A stretch of 64,000 nt of DNA, from contig NZ_CP020821.1 in assembly GCF_002105755.1 (NCBI RefSeq), positions 2,542,001 to 2,606,000 on the forward strand, given 5' to 3'. The notes under the pieces are model-generated. The model was not told the origin of the DNA and made no database searches. It saw nothing but the letters and a program-made list of their open reading frames with translations. This document shows positions 38,562 through 46,980 of this stretch, piece by piece. Source of the stretch: Mycobacterium colombiense CECT 3035 (GTDB lineage: Bacteria > Actinomycetota > Actinomycetes > Mycobacteriales > Mycobacteriaceae). Numbering within the stretch: the first letter of the stretch is position 1; every line of letters begins with the position of its first letter. The position numbers were made by a program, and so were the translations under genes.

Positions 38562-40058
38562 ATGGCGAAAGCCCAGGACTGGGGAGAAACGCTCAACGAT
38601 CTCGAGCGGCGCCGTCAGCACGCACGGGCAATGGGCGGGCCGGAGCGACTCGACAAGCACCACAACAAGGGCAAGCTCGACGCCCGCGCACGCATCGAGT
38701 ACCTCCTCGATCCGGGCAGCTTCCGCGAACTCGGCACCCTGGTCGGCGGCGAGATCGCGGCCGACGGCCTGATCGTCGGCTCCGGCGAGATCAACGGTTC
38801 ACCGGTGATGCTGGGTGCCGAGGACTTCACCACCATGGCGGGCAGCATCGGACCCGGCGGCAACTCGAAGCGGTACCGGATCGCCGAACTGGCACTGCGG
38901 GACAAGGTCCCGCTGCTGATGCTGCTCGAAGGCGCCGGCTTTCGTCCCGGCGGCGGGCACTACGGCCGCACCCCCACCGACCTGCTGGCCCAGGCGCAGT
39001 GCTCGGGCCGCGTCCCGACCGTCGGCGCGGTGCTCGGCCCGTCGGCCGGACACGGCGCGCTGGTGGCCCCGGTCTGCGACTTCCGGATCATGAGCAGGCA
39101 GGGCGCGATTTTCACCGCCGGGCCGCCCGTCGTCAAAGAGTCCACCGGAGAAGACATTTCGAAGGAAGACCTCGGTGGACCGGATGTCGCTCTGCCCAGC
39201 GGGGTGATCCACAACGTCGCCGAAGACGACGAAACGGTGCTCGACGATATCCGGCGCTACCTGTCCTACTTTCCGTCGAGCGCCTGGTCCTACCCGCCAT
39301 CGTTGCCGCAGGACGAGGACAGTGAGCCACGTGCCACGCCGGAGCTGCTCGACATCGTGTCGCGGGACAACCGCCGCGTTTACGACATGCGCGCGGTGCT
39401 CGACGTGGTCTTCGACCGGCCCGACTGGTTCGAAGTCCAGCCGCAGTACGGCAAGGCGATCATCTGCGCGCTGGCCCACCTCGGCGGTCACCCGGTCGCG
39501 GTGGTGGCCAACCAGCCCCAGGTGCTCGCCGGCTCCATCGACGCCGCGGCCGCCGACAAGGCGGCGCACTTCATCATGGTGGCCGACTCGTTCCACCTGC
39601 CCATCGTCTTCCTCGCCGACAATCCCGGCATGCTGCCCGGCAGCCGCTCCGAGCGCAGCGGCGTGCTGCGCGCCGGCGCGCGGATGTTCGCCGCGCAAAC
39701 CGCGGCCACCACGGTGAAGTTGCATGTGACGCTGCGCAAGGCGTACGGGTTCGGCTCGATGGTCATGTCCCTGCTGGGTTTCGACAGCCAGTCCGCGACC
39801 TTCGCCTACCCGGGCGCGACGATGGGCGCCATGAGCGCGGCCGCGCTGGGCCGGGCGACACACGCCGGCGAGGACGTCACCGCGAAGTTGCGCGAGGCCG
39901 AGTTGCAGGCGTCCTATCGGTCTGCCGAACACATGGGCTTCGACGAACTCATCGATCCCCGTGAGACGCGTGACGTCCTGCTCGCGTCCTTGAAGCGCGG
40001 CCTGTCCAGCAGGCAGGCCGCCGCCGAACCGGTCACCCGGGCCGTCATCATGCCGTGA
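38562..40058 (+). CDS. Acyl-CoA carboxyltransferase, AccD-like (beta subunit)
   Basis: A 498-residue carboxyltransferase of the crotonase-fold AccD/PccB group. The N-terminal half has GRTPTDLLAQAQCSGRVPTVGAVLGPSAGHGALVAPVCDFRIM split over the usual acyl-CoA oxyanion region, and the C-terminal half has LADNPGMLPGSRSERSGVLRAGA with the biotin-side oxyanion and MGAMSAAALGRATH. It transfers a carboxyl group from biotin on a separate carrier to an acyl-CoA; no biotin carboxylase or carrier subunit is adjacent, so it must share one. It could be a geranyl-, methylcrotonyl- or propionyl-type enzyme; the sequence does not decide. Confidence 0.88.
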   Translation: MAKAQDWGETLNDLERRRQHARAMGGPERLDKHHNKGKLDARARIEYLLDPGSFRELGTLVGGEIAADGLIVGSGEINGSPVMLGAEDFTTMAGSIGPGGNSKRYRIAELALRDKVPLLMLLEGAGFRPGGGHYGRTPTDLLAQAQCSGRVPTVGAVLGPSAGHGALVAPVCDFRIMSRQGAIFTAGPPVVKESTGEDISKEDLGGPDVALPSGVIHNVAEDDETVLDDIRRYLSYFPSSAWSYPPSLPQDEDSEPRATPELLDIVSRDNRRVYDMRAVLDVVFDRPDWFEVQPQYGKAIICALAHLGGHPVAVVANQPQVLAGSIDAAAADKAAHFIMVADSFHLPIVFLADNPGMLPGSRSERSGVLRAGARMFAAQTAATTVKLHVTLRKAYGFGSMVMSLLGFDSQSATFAYPGATMGAMSAAALGRATHAGEDVTAKLREAELQASYRSAEHMGFDELIDPRETRDVLLASLKRGLSSRQAAAEPVTRAVIMP

Positions 40059-40082
40059 GTGGCGCGCGCAGGCATGCCAGGT

Positions 40083-40155
40083 TTTGCCCGCCTCGTAGCG
40101 ACAATCTCCGTGTGGCGTCGCCGCGACGATGAGTTGTCGCTACGAGGCGGGCAAA
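40083..40155. terminator. Long perfect hairpin between convergent genes
   Basis: Two perfect 22-bp arms, left 40083-40104 (TTTGCCCGCC at its start) and right 40134-40155, flank a 29-base loop that contains a second nested hairpin CGTCG-CCG-CGACG (about 40116-40128). It lies between the stops of convergent genes at 40058 and 40160, so it could terminate transcription from both sides; there is no U-run, as is common in mycobacteria. The arm sequence could also be a dispersed REP-like element. Confidence 0.65.
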
Positions 40156-40159
40156 TCTC

Positions 40160-41203
40160 CTAATCCCCCGCGCGGTAAGCAGCGACGACCGGCTCGAGCT
40201 CGTCGGGGGTGGCTCCGTGCATGATGACCGCGTCGGCCCCGTAGTCGAATTCCTTGCGGATGCGATCCACACACTGCTGCGCCGACCCGGTGGCCGAGGG
40301 CTCCAGCCATTCGTCGGGAATCAGCGTCGCGATGTGCTCGATCTGCTCGGCCGTGCCCTTGTGATCGATCCCGCCGGCGATCGAGGTGACCACCGGATCT
40401 TCGCGGAACCGCTGCAGCACAGCGGGATCCCAGTCGTTGGTCGTGACCAACAGATCGCCGTAACCCTGCAGATAGGTGGCCAGGCGCGCCACGGTCTTCT
40501 TCAGCCGCAGTTCTTCGGGCAGGTGGTCGCCGACGGTGGCGAAGCACGACCACACCCGGACGCTGTCCGGGTCGCGGCCGGCCTTCTCCGCCGCGGACTT
40601 CACGGTGTTGACGCTGCGCTGCAACGTCTCCGGCGTGAAATACGTGTGCAGGATGACGTCGTCGAACGCGCGCCCGCCGAGCGCGAGCGTGTTGGGCCCG
40701 AAGGCCACCAGCGCCAGCCGAATGTCCTCATTGAAGTCGGGGTCCAAGAACAGGATCGGGTACGTGCCCATCGGGCCGTCGTGGTTGAAGATCAGCTCGC
40801 CGTGCCACAGCCGGCGCATCACCTGGGCCCAGTCCTCCATCTGCGCCGTCGTCACCGCCGGGATGCCGAAAGCCCCGTAGATCGCGGCGATGCCCCGGCC
40901 GATACCGAGAGTGAACCGGCCGCCGGACAGGCGATGCATCGTGGTCGCCCACGACCCGGTGATCAGCGGATGGCGGGTGTTGTGATTGGTTGCGGCCGTG
41001 GCGATTTGCATCCGGTTGGTCACCGCGCATGCCGCCCCGACCAGAGACGACGCCTCTTTGACGTTCCACCGCTCGGAGATGAAGCCGGTGCCGAAGCCGA
41101 GTTCCTCGCCGCGGCGGGCCTCATCCATCAATGTCGCCGGGCCCTCGCCGCCGGCCCCGGCCAGCAGGTAGAAACCCAACTCGTCAAGCGATCGGTCACT
41201 CAA
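40160..41203 (-). CDS. LLM-class F420-dependent oxidoreductase (TIGR03857-like)
   Basis: A 347-residue luciferase-like enzyme. The start is TTG 41203, which overlaps the stop of the upstream gene (TTGA); frames extending further read as Arg/Gly-rich shadow. Family blocks include ELGFGTGFISERWN, CAVTNRMQIATAATNHNTRHP, RFTLGIGRGIAAIYGAFGIP, and TPETLQRSVNTVKSAAEKAG. Such enzymes use F420 (or flavin) for hydride transfer. It is downstream of a SnoaL-like gene. The reaction is unknown. Confidence 0.82.
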   Translation of the reverse strand: MSDRSLDELGFYLLAGAGGEGPATLMDEARRGEELGFGTGFISERWNVKEASSLVGAACAVTNRMQIATAATNHNTRHPLITGSWATTMHRLSGGRFTLGIGRGIAAIYGAFGIPAVTTAQMEDWAQVMRRLWHGELIFNHDGPMGTYPILFLDPDFNEDIRLALVAFGPNTLALGGRAFDDVILHTYFTPETLQRSVNTVKSAAEKAGRDPDSVRVWSCFATVGDHLPEELRLKKTVARLATYLQGYGDLLVTTNDWDPAVLQRFREDPVVTSIAGGIDHKGTAEQIEHIATLIPDEWLEPSATGSAQQCVDRIRKEFDYGADAVIMHGATPDELEPVVAAYRAGD

Positions 41204-41580
41204 TTCCAAACCCCTTGCTGGTAGCCGCCGTTCCAAACCTCGGTTATCTTGCCATCGACCACGCGGAACACCTCGATGCTGGCGATGTTGGTCTCGGCGC
41301 CGTCCTTGCTGGTGATCGTCGAGTCGTAGACGATCGCCACGTGCTCGCCGTCGTCGCCCTCGATGACGACGTTGAGGTCGAAGTGCAACGACTCCGCCAG
41401 CTCCCACATGTCCACCACCCGCTGCACGGCTTCCGCGTGGGTCAACGTGCGCACCCCACCGACCTCGTGCCGAATCACCGTGTCGCCCAAGAGCTCGTCG
41501 GCCAGGTCGATATTGCGTTCGTTCCACACGACGAGGTTGTAGAGCTCGACCACGGTTCGCGCGGTCCACGTGGGTGCCAT
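41200..41580 (-). CDS. SnoaL-like/NTF2-fold protein
   Basis: A 126-residue protein from ATG 41580. The NTF2 cone pattern is VVELYNLVVWNERNIDLADELL, then VIRHEVGGVRTLTHAEAVQRVVDM, and a C-terminal strand SIEVFRVVDGKITEVWNGGYQQG. A longer reading upstream to 41886 is Arg/Pro-rich and not conserved. Its stop overlaps the LLM gene (TTGA). Members include cyclases and isomerases; no reaction is assigned here. Confidence 0.78.
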   Translation of the reverse strand: MAPTWTARTVVELYNLVVWNERNIDLADELLGDTVIRHEVGGVRTLTHAEAVQRVVDMWELAESLHFDLNVVIEGDDGEHVAIVYDSTITSKDGAETNIASIEVFRVVDGKITEVWNGGYQQGVWN

Positions 41581-41968
41581 CAGTCGGGCACCACTGCTTT
41601 TCGCGCGATCACGTCGCGCAGGAATCGGTCGGTGATGCGCTGCACGCGCCGCGAGAAGATGTGGCCGACGTGGCTGCCGTCGTACCAGTACAGTTGGCCG
41701 CCCCAGCGTTCCTGCAACGCATCGGCGGGCTCGCGCATCGCCATCCGGTCGTGCCAGGCGCCGACCATCAGCCGGCGGTCCGGTGGCGGAGACGGAACGA
41801 CCGACAGCGGATCGATCACCGAGGTCAGCTGGGTCACCGCGGGCGATTCCAGCAACTCGCGGAATCCTTCGCGCGACGAGCCCCACCTCTGCAGGTGTCG
41901 CGCGATGATCGCGTTGAGCGCGCCTTGAGCTGTCGGATGGCTTCCAGCTCGTCAGCCGCTGTCGTCAT
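41580..41968 (-). pseudogene. Deletion scar: SnoaL N-terminus joined to an alpha/beta-hydrolase C-terminus
   Basis: ATG 41968 begins MTTAADELEAIRQLKAR, the usual N-terminus of SnoaL-like proteins, but the frame then degrades to RSTRSSR. In the -1 frame from about 41925, a C-terminal hydrolase segment begins (ALNAIIARHLQRWG, RELLESPAVTQLTSVIDP, LMVGAWHDRMA, YWYDGSHVGHIFSRRVQRITDRFL), including the G-S-H-V-G-H region typical of the catalytic His end. The rest of both genes is missing, and the hydrolase frame has a TGA just upstream. A deletion fused two genes. A product from 41855, 91 residues, would be only a hydrolase tail. Confidence 0.6.
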
Positions 41969-42009
41969 GTCACTCCCTTGCCGCGCGCGGGCCGGACTGC
42001 TGAAATCTA

Positions 42010-42018
42010 TACTGTAAT
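42010..42018. promoter_or_regulatory. TACTGTAAT site before the Rieske operon
   Basis: TACTGTAAT is identical to the left half of the 48517-48535 palindrome, and ATTTAG follows. The wider AAATC-N12-GATTT repeat (42003-42024) surrounds it. It sits 35 bp before the likely start at 42053. Confidence 0.45.
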
Positions 42019-42052
42019 GGATTTAGTATCAACGATCGCGGGAGGCACCGGC

Positions 42053-43060
42053 GTGAAAGTCCCATTCACCTGGAAAGTCACCGGCTGGTTCATGGTCGGC
42101 TGGTCTCCAGAGTTTCCCGTCGGCGAGGTCCGGCCGCTGCAGTACTTCGGTGAGGACCTGGTGGCCTACCGGGATGAGCGGGGTGAGCTGCACGTCTTGG
42201 AAGCACATTGCAAACACCTGGGCGCGCACATCGGTCACGGCGGCAAGGTGGTCGGCGACTGCGTCGAGTGCCCCTTCCATGGCTGGCGCTGGGGTCCGGA
42301 CGGCACCAACCGGTACATCCCCTACCAGCCGGACCGGCCCAACCGAGGGCTACGCCTGAAGGTGTATCCCGTCCAGGAGCAGTATGACTGCGTCTTCGTC
42401 TGGCATCACCCGGACGGCAAGGAGCCGCAGTGGCAGATGCCGGACATCTTCGGAAAGTTCCCGCAGTTCGAGACGGACCCGGCGGCGTATTACCGGGCGT
42501 ACCCGGAGTTCTCGAGGCGAGCGGAGCGCGAACCGGTGCATCCGCAGATCGTCGCCGAGAACGCCCCCGACAGCGCGCATTTCGAGTACGTGCACCACGC
42601 CACCGTGACGCCGAGGGTGCTGGAGTGGAAGATCGTCGACCACGAATGGCAGTTCGTCGCGGGCTGGCCGGACGCGCGCAGCGACAACCCCGAGGATCTC
42701 GCGTTGCGGTTCCACAGCCACCTGTTCGGCCTCGGCGGGGCGATCAGCGTCTTCGAGGGCGCGCAGAATCATCGGCTGATCTTCACCTGCACACCGGTCG
42801 ACGACGAATGCTCGGACCTGTTCTATTCGATCTGGTGGCCGCGGCTCCCCGGCGACACCGCCGACGTTCCCGAAGGCAAACTGCGCGACGTCATCGAGAA
42901 ACAATTCCTGTCCACCGTGTTCGACGATCTGCAGATCTGGCGCTACCAGAAGTATGTGGAACACCCGGCGTTGTCGAAAACCGACGCGAAAGGCTATATG
43001 GCGCTGCGCAAGTGGGCGGCGCAGTTCTATGACGTCGCGCCGGTGGGAGCCCCCACATGA
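42053..43060 (+). CDS. Rieske non-heme iron oxygenase, KshA-like oxygenase component
   Basis: A 335-residue protein from GTG 42053, chosen because GGGAGG lies 7 bases upstream. The Rieske motif is AHCKHLGAHIG then CVECPFHGWRW, and the iron site is ENAPDSAHFEYVHHA. It is the first of a plus-strand operon (stop overlaps the isochorismatase-like gene by 4 bp). It shares the KshA type with 5665-6774 but is shorter and not its close copy. A reductase is needed and not encoded nearby. Confidence 0.88.
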   Translation: MKVPFTWKVTGWFMVGWSPEFPVGEVRPLQYFGEDLVAYRDERGELHVLEAHCKHLGAHIGHGGKVVGDCVECPFHGWRWGPDGTNRYIPYQPDRPNRGLRLKVYPVQEQYDCVFVWHHPDGKEPQWQMPDIFGKFPQFETDPAAYYRAYPEFSRRAEREPVHPQIVAENAPDSAHFEYVHHATVTPRVLEWKIVDHEWQFVAGWPDARSDNPEDLALRFHSHLFGLGGAISVFEGAQNHRLIFTCTPVDDECSDLFYSIWWPRLPGDTADVPEGKLRDVIEKQFLSTVFDDLQIWRYQKYVEHPALSKTDAKGYMALRKWAAQFYDVAPVGAPT

Positions 43061-43686
43061 CGGACCGGCTGACCGCACTGGCCGCACCCGAGCGCACCGC
43101 GATCGTCACCCAGGAATGCCAGGGCGCGGTGATGGGGCCCGACGCGGGACTGGCGATGCTCGCCGAGGAGGCGCGCCGCGAGGCGCTGCCCAACATCGCT
43201 CGCCTGCTGCCCGCGGCCCGGGCGGCCGGGGTGCGGGTCGTGCACTGCCTGGTGCAGCGGCGCCCCGACGGGCTCGGGTCCAACCACAACGCCAAGATCT
43301 TCGCGATGGGCGGTGCCGGCAAGGTCGATATCACACCCGGCACACCCGGTGCCGAGCTGCTGCCCGAATTAGGGCCGGAGCCTTCGGATTTGGTGCTGCG
43401 CCGGTGGCACGGCGTGGGCCCGATGGGCGGCACGGACCTGGACGCGATGCTGCGCAATCTCGAAGTGTCGACCATTGTCGTGGTGGGTGTTTCGCTGAAC
43501 ATTGCGATACCCAACCTCGTCATGGACGCCGTCAACGCCGGCTACCGGGTGGTGCTCCCCCACGACGCGGTGGCCGGCGTACCCGCCGACTATGGTGCAG
43601 CGATGATCGCCAACACCCTGTCGCTGCTGGCCACGATCACCAGCACCGACGACCTGCTCCGGGCCTGGGACGAAGGACTGCGATGA
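43057..43686 (+). CDS. Isochorismatase/cysteine-hydrolase-fold protein without the catalytic Cys
   Basis: A 209-residue protein with the isochorismatase-like layout: TAIVTQECQGAVMGPD at the start and VVGVSLNIAIPNLVMDAVNAGYRVVLPHDAVAG near the end. The usual nucleophile sits in a TN-x-C-V motif just before this DAxxxGY helix; here the codon gives Ala (LNIAIP). The usual N-terminal Asp is Glu (TQE). So classical cysteine hydrolase chemistry is not expected, and it may be a binding or divergent enzyme. It overlaps both neighbours by 4 bp and is part of the Rieske-thioesterase-ligase operon. Confidence 0.8.
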   Translation: MTDRLTALAAPERTAIVTQECQGAVMGPDAGLAMLAEEARREALPNIARLLPAARAAGVRVVHCLVQRRPDGLGSNHNAKIFAMGGAGKVDITPGTPGAELLPELGPEPSDLVLRRWHGVGPMGGTDLDAMLRNLEVSTIVVVGVSLNIAIPNLVMDAVNAGYRVVLPHDAVAGVPADYGAAMIANTLSLLATITSTDDLLRAWDEGLR

Positions 43687-44303
43687 CCGAAACCGCGCCG
43701 GAAGTTCGAGGCGGATTCCCCGACGTCAGGCCCGTCGAGGACGCGCCCACGGAGCTGGGCCCGTTCGTCGCCGCGCTGCGCCGCCTGCAGGACCTGACCG
43801 TGTCCACCAAACCCGACCCCGCGGCGTGGGAGGCCGCGACCGCGCACCTGGAGAACGCCTGCGCGTTGCTCGAGGGCCACCAGGTCCCGGAGACCGAGGC
43901 GGTGGCCGGCAGGGTGCTGAGCCTGCCGGGGTTGGCCCATCCACTGATACCGCCCTGGATGGTGACGGAGTCCGGGCCCGACGGCGTGCGGATGGCCGGT
44001 CATTTCAGCACCGCCCACATCGGGGGGAACCGGGCCGTGCACGGCGGCATAATCCCGCTGTTCTACGACTGGCTGTTCGGCATGGTCGTGACCACCGCGG
44101 ACATCCGGCCGACGCGCACGGCGTACCTGCACGTCGATTTCCGCAGCATCACCCCCATCGACCAACCACTCACGGCGCACGGCCGCATCACCAACATCGA
44201 CGGCAGGAAGGTTTTCATTGACGCTACTATGATAGCCGCCGATGGAACCTTGCTCAGCGAGGCCAACGGCCTGATGGTTCGTTTGTTACCCCACCAGCCG
44301 TGA
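43683..44303 (+). CDS. PaaI-like hotdog thioesterase
   Basis: A 206-residue protein from ATG 43683, stop-start coupled to the previous gene. The hotdog core is HFSTAHIGGNRAVHGGIIPLFYDWLFGMV with the H-G-G motif, then TAYLHVDFRSITPIDQPLTAHGRI and DATMIAADGTLLSEANGLMV. The first about 95 residues are an extra helical region (VAALRRLQDLT, AAWEAATAHLENACALLEG) not found in minimal PaaI. It would hydrolyse an acyl-CoA in the same operon as the ligase at 44312. A CTATNWTAG-type site lies within its 3' end (44223-44236). Confidence 0.82.
   Translation: MTETAPEVRGGFPDVRPVEDAPTELGPFVAALRRLQDLTVSTKPDPAAWEAATAHLENACALLEGHQVPETEAVAGRVLSLPGLAHPLIPPWMVTESGPDGVRMAGHFSTAHIGGNRAVHGGIIPLFYDWLFGMVVTTADIRPTRTAYLHVDFRSITPIDQPLTAHGRITNIDGRKVFIDATMIAADGTLLSEANGLMVRLLPHQP
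44223..44236. promoter_or_regulatory. CTATNWTAG site inside the end of the thioesterase gene
   Basis: GCTA-CTATGA-TAGC is an inverted repeat and contains the same ACTATGATAGC as 30516-30526. It lies within codons for DATMIAA, 76 bp before the ligase start at 44312. It could be an internal promoter or operator, or chance codon usage. Confidence 0.4.
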
Positions 44304-44311
44304 GAGGCACA

Positions 44312-45964
44312 ATGTCCGACACCACAACAACATTCACGGTTCCGGCCGTCGCGAAGGCCGTCGCCGCCGCGATCCCCGATCGCGAGCTGATCGTCCAGGG
44401 CGACCGGCGCTACACCTACCGGCAGGTGATCGAGCGCTCCAACCGGCTGGCCGCGTACCTGCACGCGCAGGGATTGGGCTGCCACACCGAGCGCTCGGCG
44501 CTGGGCGGCCACGAGGTGGGCCAAGACCTGCTGGGCCTGTACGCCTACAACGGGAACGAATTCGTCGAGGCGTTGCTGGGCAGCTTCGAGGCACGGGTCG
44601 CGCCGTTCAACGTCAACTTCCGTTACGTCAAGAGCGAGCTGCAATACCTGCTGGCCGATTCCGGGGCGACCGCGCTGCTCTACCACGCCGAGTTCGCGCC
44701 GCGGGTGGCCGAGATCCTGCCGGATCTGCCACAGCTGCGCGTGCTGATCCAGATCGCCGACGACTCCGGCAACGACTTGCTCGACGGCGCAGTCGATTAC
44801 GAGGCCGCCCTGGCGTCGGTGTCCCCCGAGCCGCCGCCGGTGCAGCACTCCCCCGACGACCTCTATGTGCTGTACACCGGTGGTACGACGGGCATGCCGA
44901 AGGGCGTGTTGTGGCGCCAGCACGACATTTTCATGACGTCCTTCGGTGGCCGGAACCTGATGACCGGCGAGCCATCGACGTCGCTCGACGAGATCGTCGA
45001 ACGCGCCGCGTCGGGCCCGGGCACCAAACTGATGATCCTGCCGCCGCTGATCCATGGCGCCGCCCAGTGGAGCGTGATGACCGCGATCACCACGGGGCAG
45101 TCCGTCGTCTTTCCCACCGTCGTCGATCACCTGGACGCCGAGGACGTGGTGCGCACCATCGAGCGGGAGAAGGTCATGGTGGTCACCGTGGTCGGGGACG
45201 CGATGGCGCGTCCCCTCGTCGCCGCGATCGAGCAGGGGATCGCCGACGTGTCGTCGCTCGCGGTCGTCGCCAACGGCGGTGCGCTGCTGACCCCGTACGT
45301 CAAGCAACGCCTGATCGAAACGCTGCCGAACGCCGTCGTCATCGACGGCGTCGGCTCGTCGGAGACCGGGGCCCAGATGCATCACATGTCGACGTCGGGA
45401 GCTGTGGCCACCGGCACGTTCAACGCCGGGCCGGACACCTTCGTGGCCGCCGAGGATCTGACGGCAATCCTGCAACCCGGCCACGACGGGATGGGCTGGC
45501 TGGCGCAGCGCGGCTACGTTCCGCTCGGATACAAGGGCGATGCGGCCAAGACGGCCAAGACATTTCCGGTGATCGACGGCGTCCGGTACGCCATCCCCGG
45601 TGATCGCGCGCGCCATGGCACCGACGGCTCCATCGAACTGCTGGGCCGGGATTCGGTGACCATCAACTCCGGTGGCGAGAAGATCTTCGTCGAGGAGGTC
45701 GAGACGGCCATCGCGTCACATCCCGCGGTGGCCGACGTGGTGGTCGCCGGCCGGCCGAGCGAGCGGTGGGGCCAGGAGGTCGTTGCGGTGGTGGCGCTCG
45801 CACCGGGAGCCAGCGCCCAGCCAAACGAACTGGTGTCGCACGCTGCGCGGACGCTGGCGCGCTACAAACTCCCCAAAGCGATCGTGTTCCGTTCGGTCAT
45901 CGAGCGCAGCCCGTCGGGTAAGGCCGACTACCGGTGGGCGCGCGAGCAGGCGGTGAGTGGCTGA
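44312..45964 (+). CDS. AMP-forming acyl-CoA ligase (FadD-like)
   Basis: A 550-residue adenylate-forming enzyme from ATG 44312 (GAGAGG upstream; GTG 44300 is possible). Motifs: VLYTGGTTGMPKGVLW (P-loop), DGVGSSETGAQ in the A5 region, YAIPGDRARHG, SGGEKIFVEEVE, and ERSPSGKADYRW with the catalytic Lys. It is a close paralogue of the broken ligase at 55342-56966, sharing the Gly-rich P-loop and the insertion after HxERxxL near residue 65. Last in the Rieske operon, it likely activates the oxygenase product or its acid. Confidence 0.92.
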   Translation: MSDTTTTFTVPAVAKAVAAAIPDRELIVQGDRRYTYRQVIERSNRLAAYLHAQGLGCHTERSALGGHEVGQDLLGLYAYNGNEFVEALLGSFEARVAPFNVNFRYVKSELQYLLADSGATALLYHAEFAPRVAEILPDLPQLRVLIQIADDSGNDLLDGAVDYEAALASVSPEPPPVQHSPDDLYVLYTGGTTGMPKGVLWRQHDIFMTSFGGRNLMTGEPSTSLDEIVERAASGPGTKLMILPPLIHGAAQWSVMTAITTGQSVVFPTVVDHLDAEDVVRTIEREKVMVVTVVGDAMARPLVAAIEQGIADVSSLAVVANGGALLTPYVKQRLIETLPNAVVIDGVGSSETGAQMHHMSTSGAVATGTFNAGPDTFVAAEDLTAILQPGHDGMGWLAQRGYVPLGYKGDAAKTAKTFPVIDGVRYAIPGDRARHGTDGSIELLGRDSVTINSGGEKIFVEEVETAIASHPAVADVVVAGRPSERWGQEVVAVVALAPGASAQPNELVSHAARTLARYKLPKAIVFRSVIERSPSGKADYRWAREQAVSG

Positions 45965-46155
45965 CCGGTTGACCCGGCAGCCCGCCGCGGGAAGGCGAAG
46001 GGCATGTCGTTGCCGCAAAAGGACGAGACGCTGGCGCGTCTCACCGAAACGGTCCGGATGTGCGTGCCGCTGCCATTAGGCGCAGTGGCCTTCGAGCACC
46101 TGTTCTTGTTCGTCCGGGATCGTCGCCGAGTCAGGAGTGGATGCGTGAGGAGCTC

Positions 46156-46980
46156 ATGAGGTACCAAGGTCGCGTCGCTGTGGTCACGGGCGCCGGTTCC
46201 GGCATCGGCCGCGCCCTGACCCAGGCGCTTACTCGGGATGGGGCGCACGTCGCCGCATCCGACATCGACCCGGCCGGCCTGGCCGAAACCCAGGCCGCGT
46301 GTCCGCCCGGGCAGGTCACGCCGTACCGGGTGGACGTCGCCGACCGCGACGCTGTGCTGGGTTTCGCCGACGAGGTGCGCGAGCAGCACGGGCCCGCCTC
46401 CCTGGTGTTCAACAACGCCGGAGTCGACCTGTTCGCCGGCGTGGCGGACATGTCCTGGAAGGACTTCGACTGGCTGATGGAGATCAACGTCGGCGGCGTC
46501 GTCAACGGAACCAAAGCCTTTCTGCCACAACTCATCGAGGCGGGTACGACGGGACGGCCCGCCCGGTTGATCAACCTGTCCAGCGCGTTCGGGCTGATCG
46601 CGGTTCCCTACCAAGGCGCCTACAGCATGTCCAAGTTCGCGGTGCGCGGCCTCACCGAGGCGCTGCGTCAGGAGATGATCATGGAACGCCGTCCGGTGAC
46701 CGTGCACTGCGTGCATCCCGGTGTCGTGCGCACCAACTTCGGGGCGAACATGCGCACGGCGGACAACGAGGATCCCGAGATGGCGACCAAGATGTTCGAT
46801 CGCGCGGCCCTGACGTCCGCCACCAAGGCCGCCCGGCTGATTCTGCGCGGGGCCGAGCGGAACCGCGCCCGCATCCTTATCGGGGCCGACGGCCGCGTGA
46901 TGGCCGCGATGCCGCGCCTGCTCGGCGCGGGCTACGCGGGTCTGTTGGCTAGGGCCGGGAGACTGACCGACTCGCGCTGA
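46156..46980 (+). CDS. Short-chain dehydrogenase/reductase
   Basis: A 274-residue SDR from ATG 46156 with GAGGAG close upstream; ATG 46141 adds five residues. Motifs: VTGAGSGIGRAL, VFNNAGVDLF, NLSSAFG with the catalytic Ser, and YSMSKFA for the Tyr and Lys, then HPGVVRTNFG. The 191 bp from 45965 hold no convincing gene. Its end overlaps the convergent aldehyde dehydrogenase by 32 bp. The substrate is unknown; a hydroxy-acid or ring hydroxyl is plausible in context. Confidence 0.88.
   Translation: MRYQGRVAVVTGAGSGIGRALTQALTRDGAHVAASDIDPAGLAETQAACPPGQVTPYRVDVADRDAVLGFADEVREQHGPASLVFNNAGVDLFAGVADMSWKDFDWLMEINVGGVVNGTKAFLPQLIEAGTTGRPARLINLSSAFGLIAVPYQGAYSMSKFAVRGLTEALRQEMIMERRPVTVHCVHPGVVRTNFGANMRTADNEDPEMATKMFDRAALTSATKAARLILRGAERNRARILIGADGRVMAAMPRLLGAGYAGLLARAGRLTDSR

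Noticed and set aside
40083..40155. Integron attC or IS-terminal inverted repeat
   Set aside because: No transposase or integrase, no target duplication and no adjacent cassettes; better explained as a terminator or REP-like element.
46003..46155. 50-codon frame starting MSLPQKDETLARL before the SDR
   Set aside because: Too short to judge; no motif and it ends at the ATG region of the SDR. Possible leader, but nothing supports expression.
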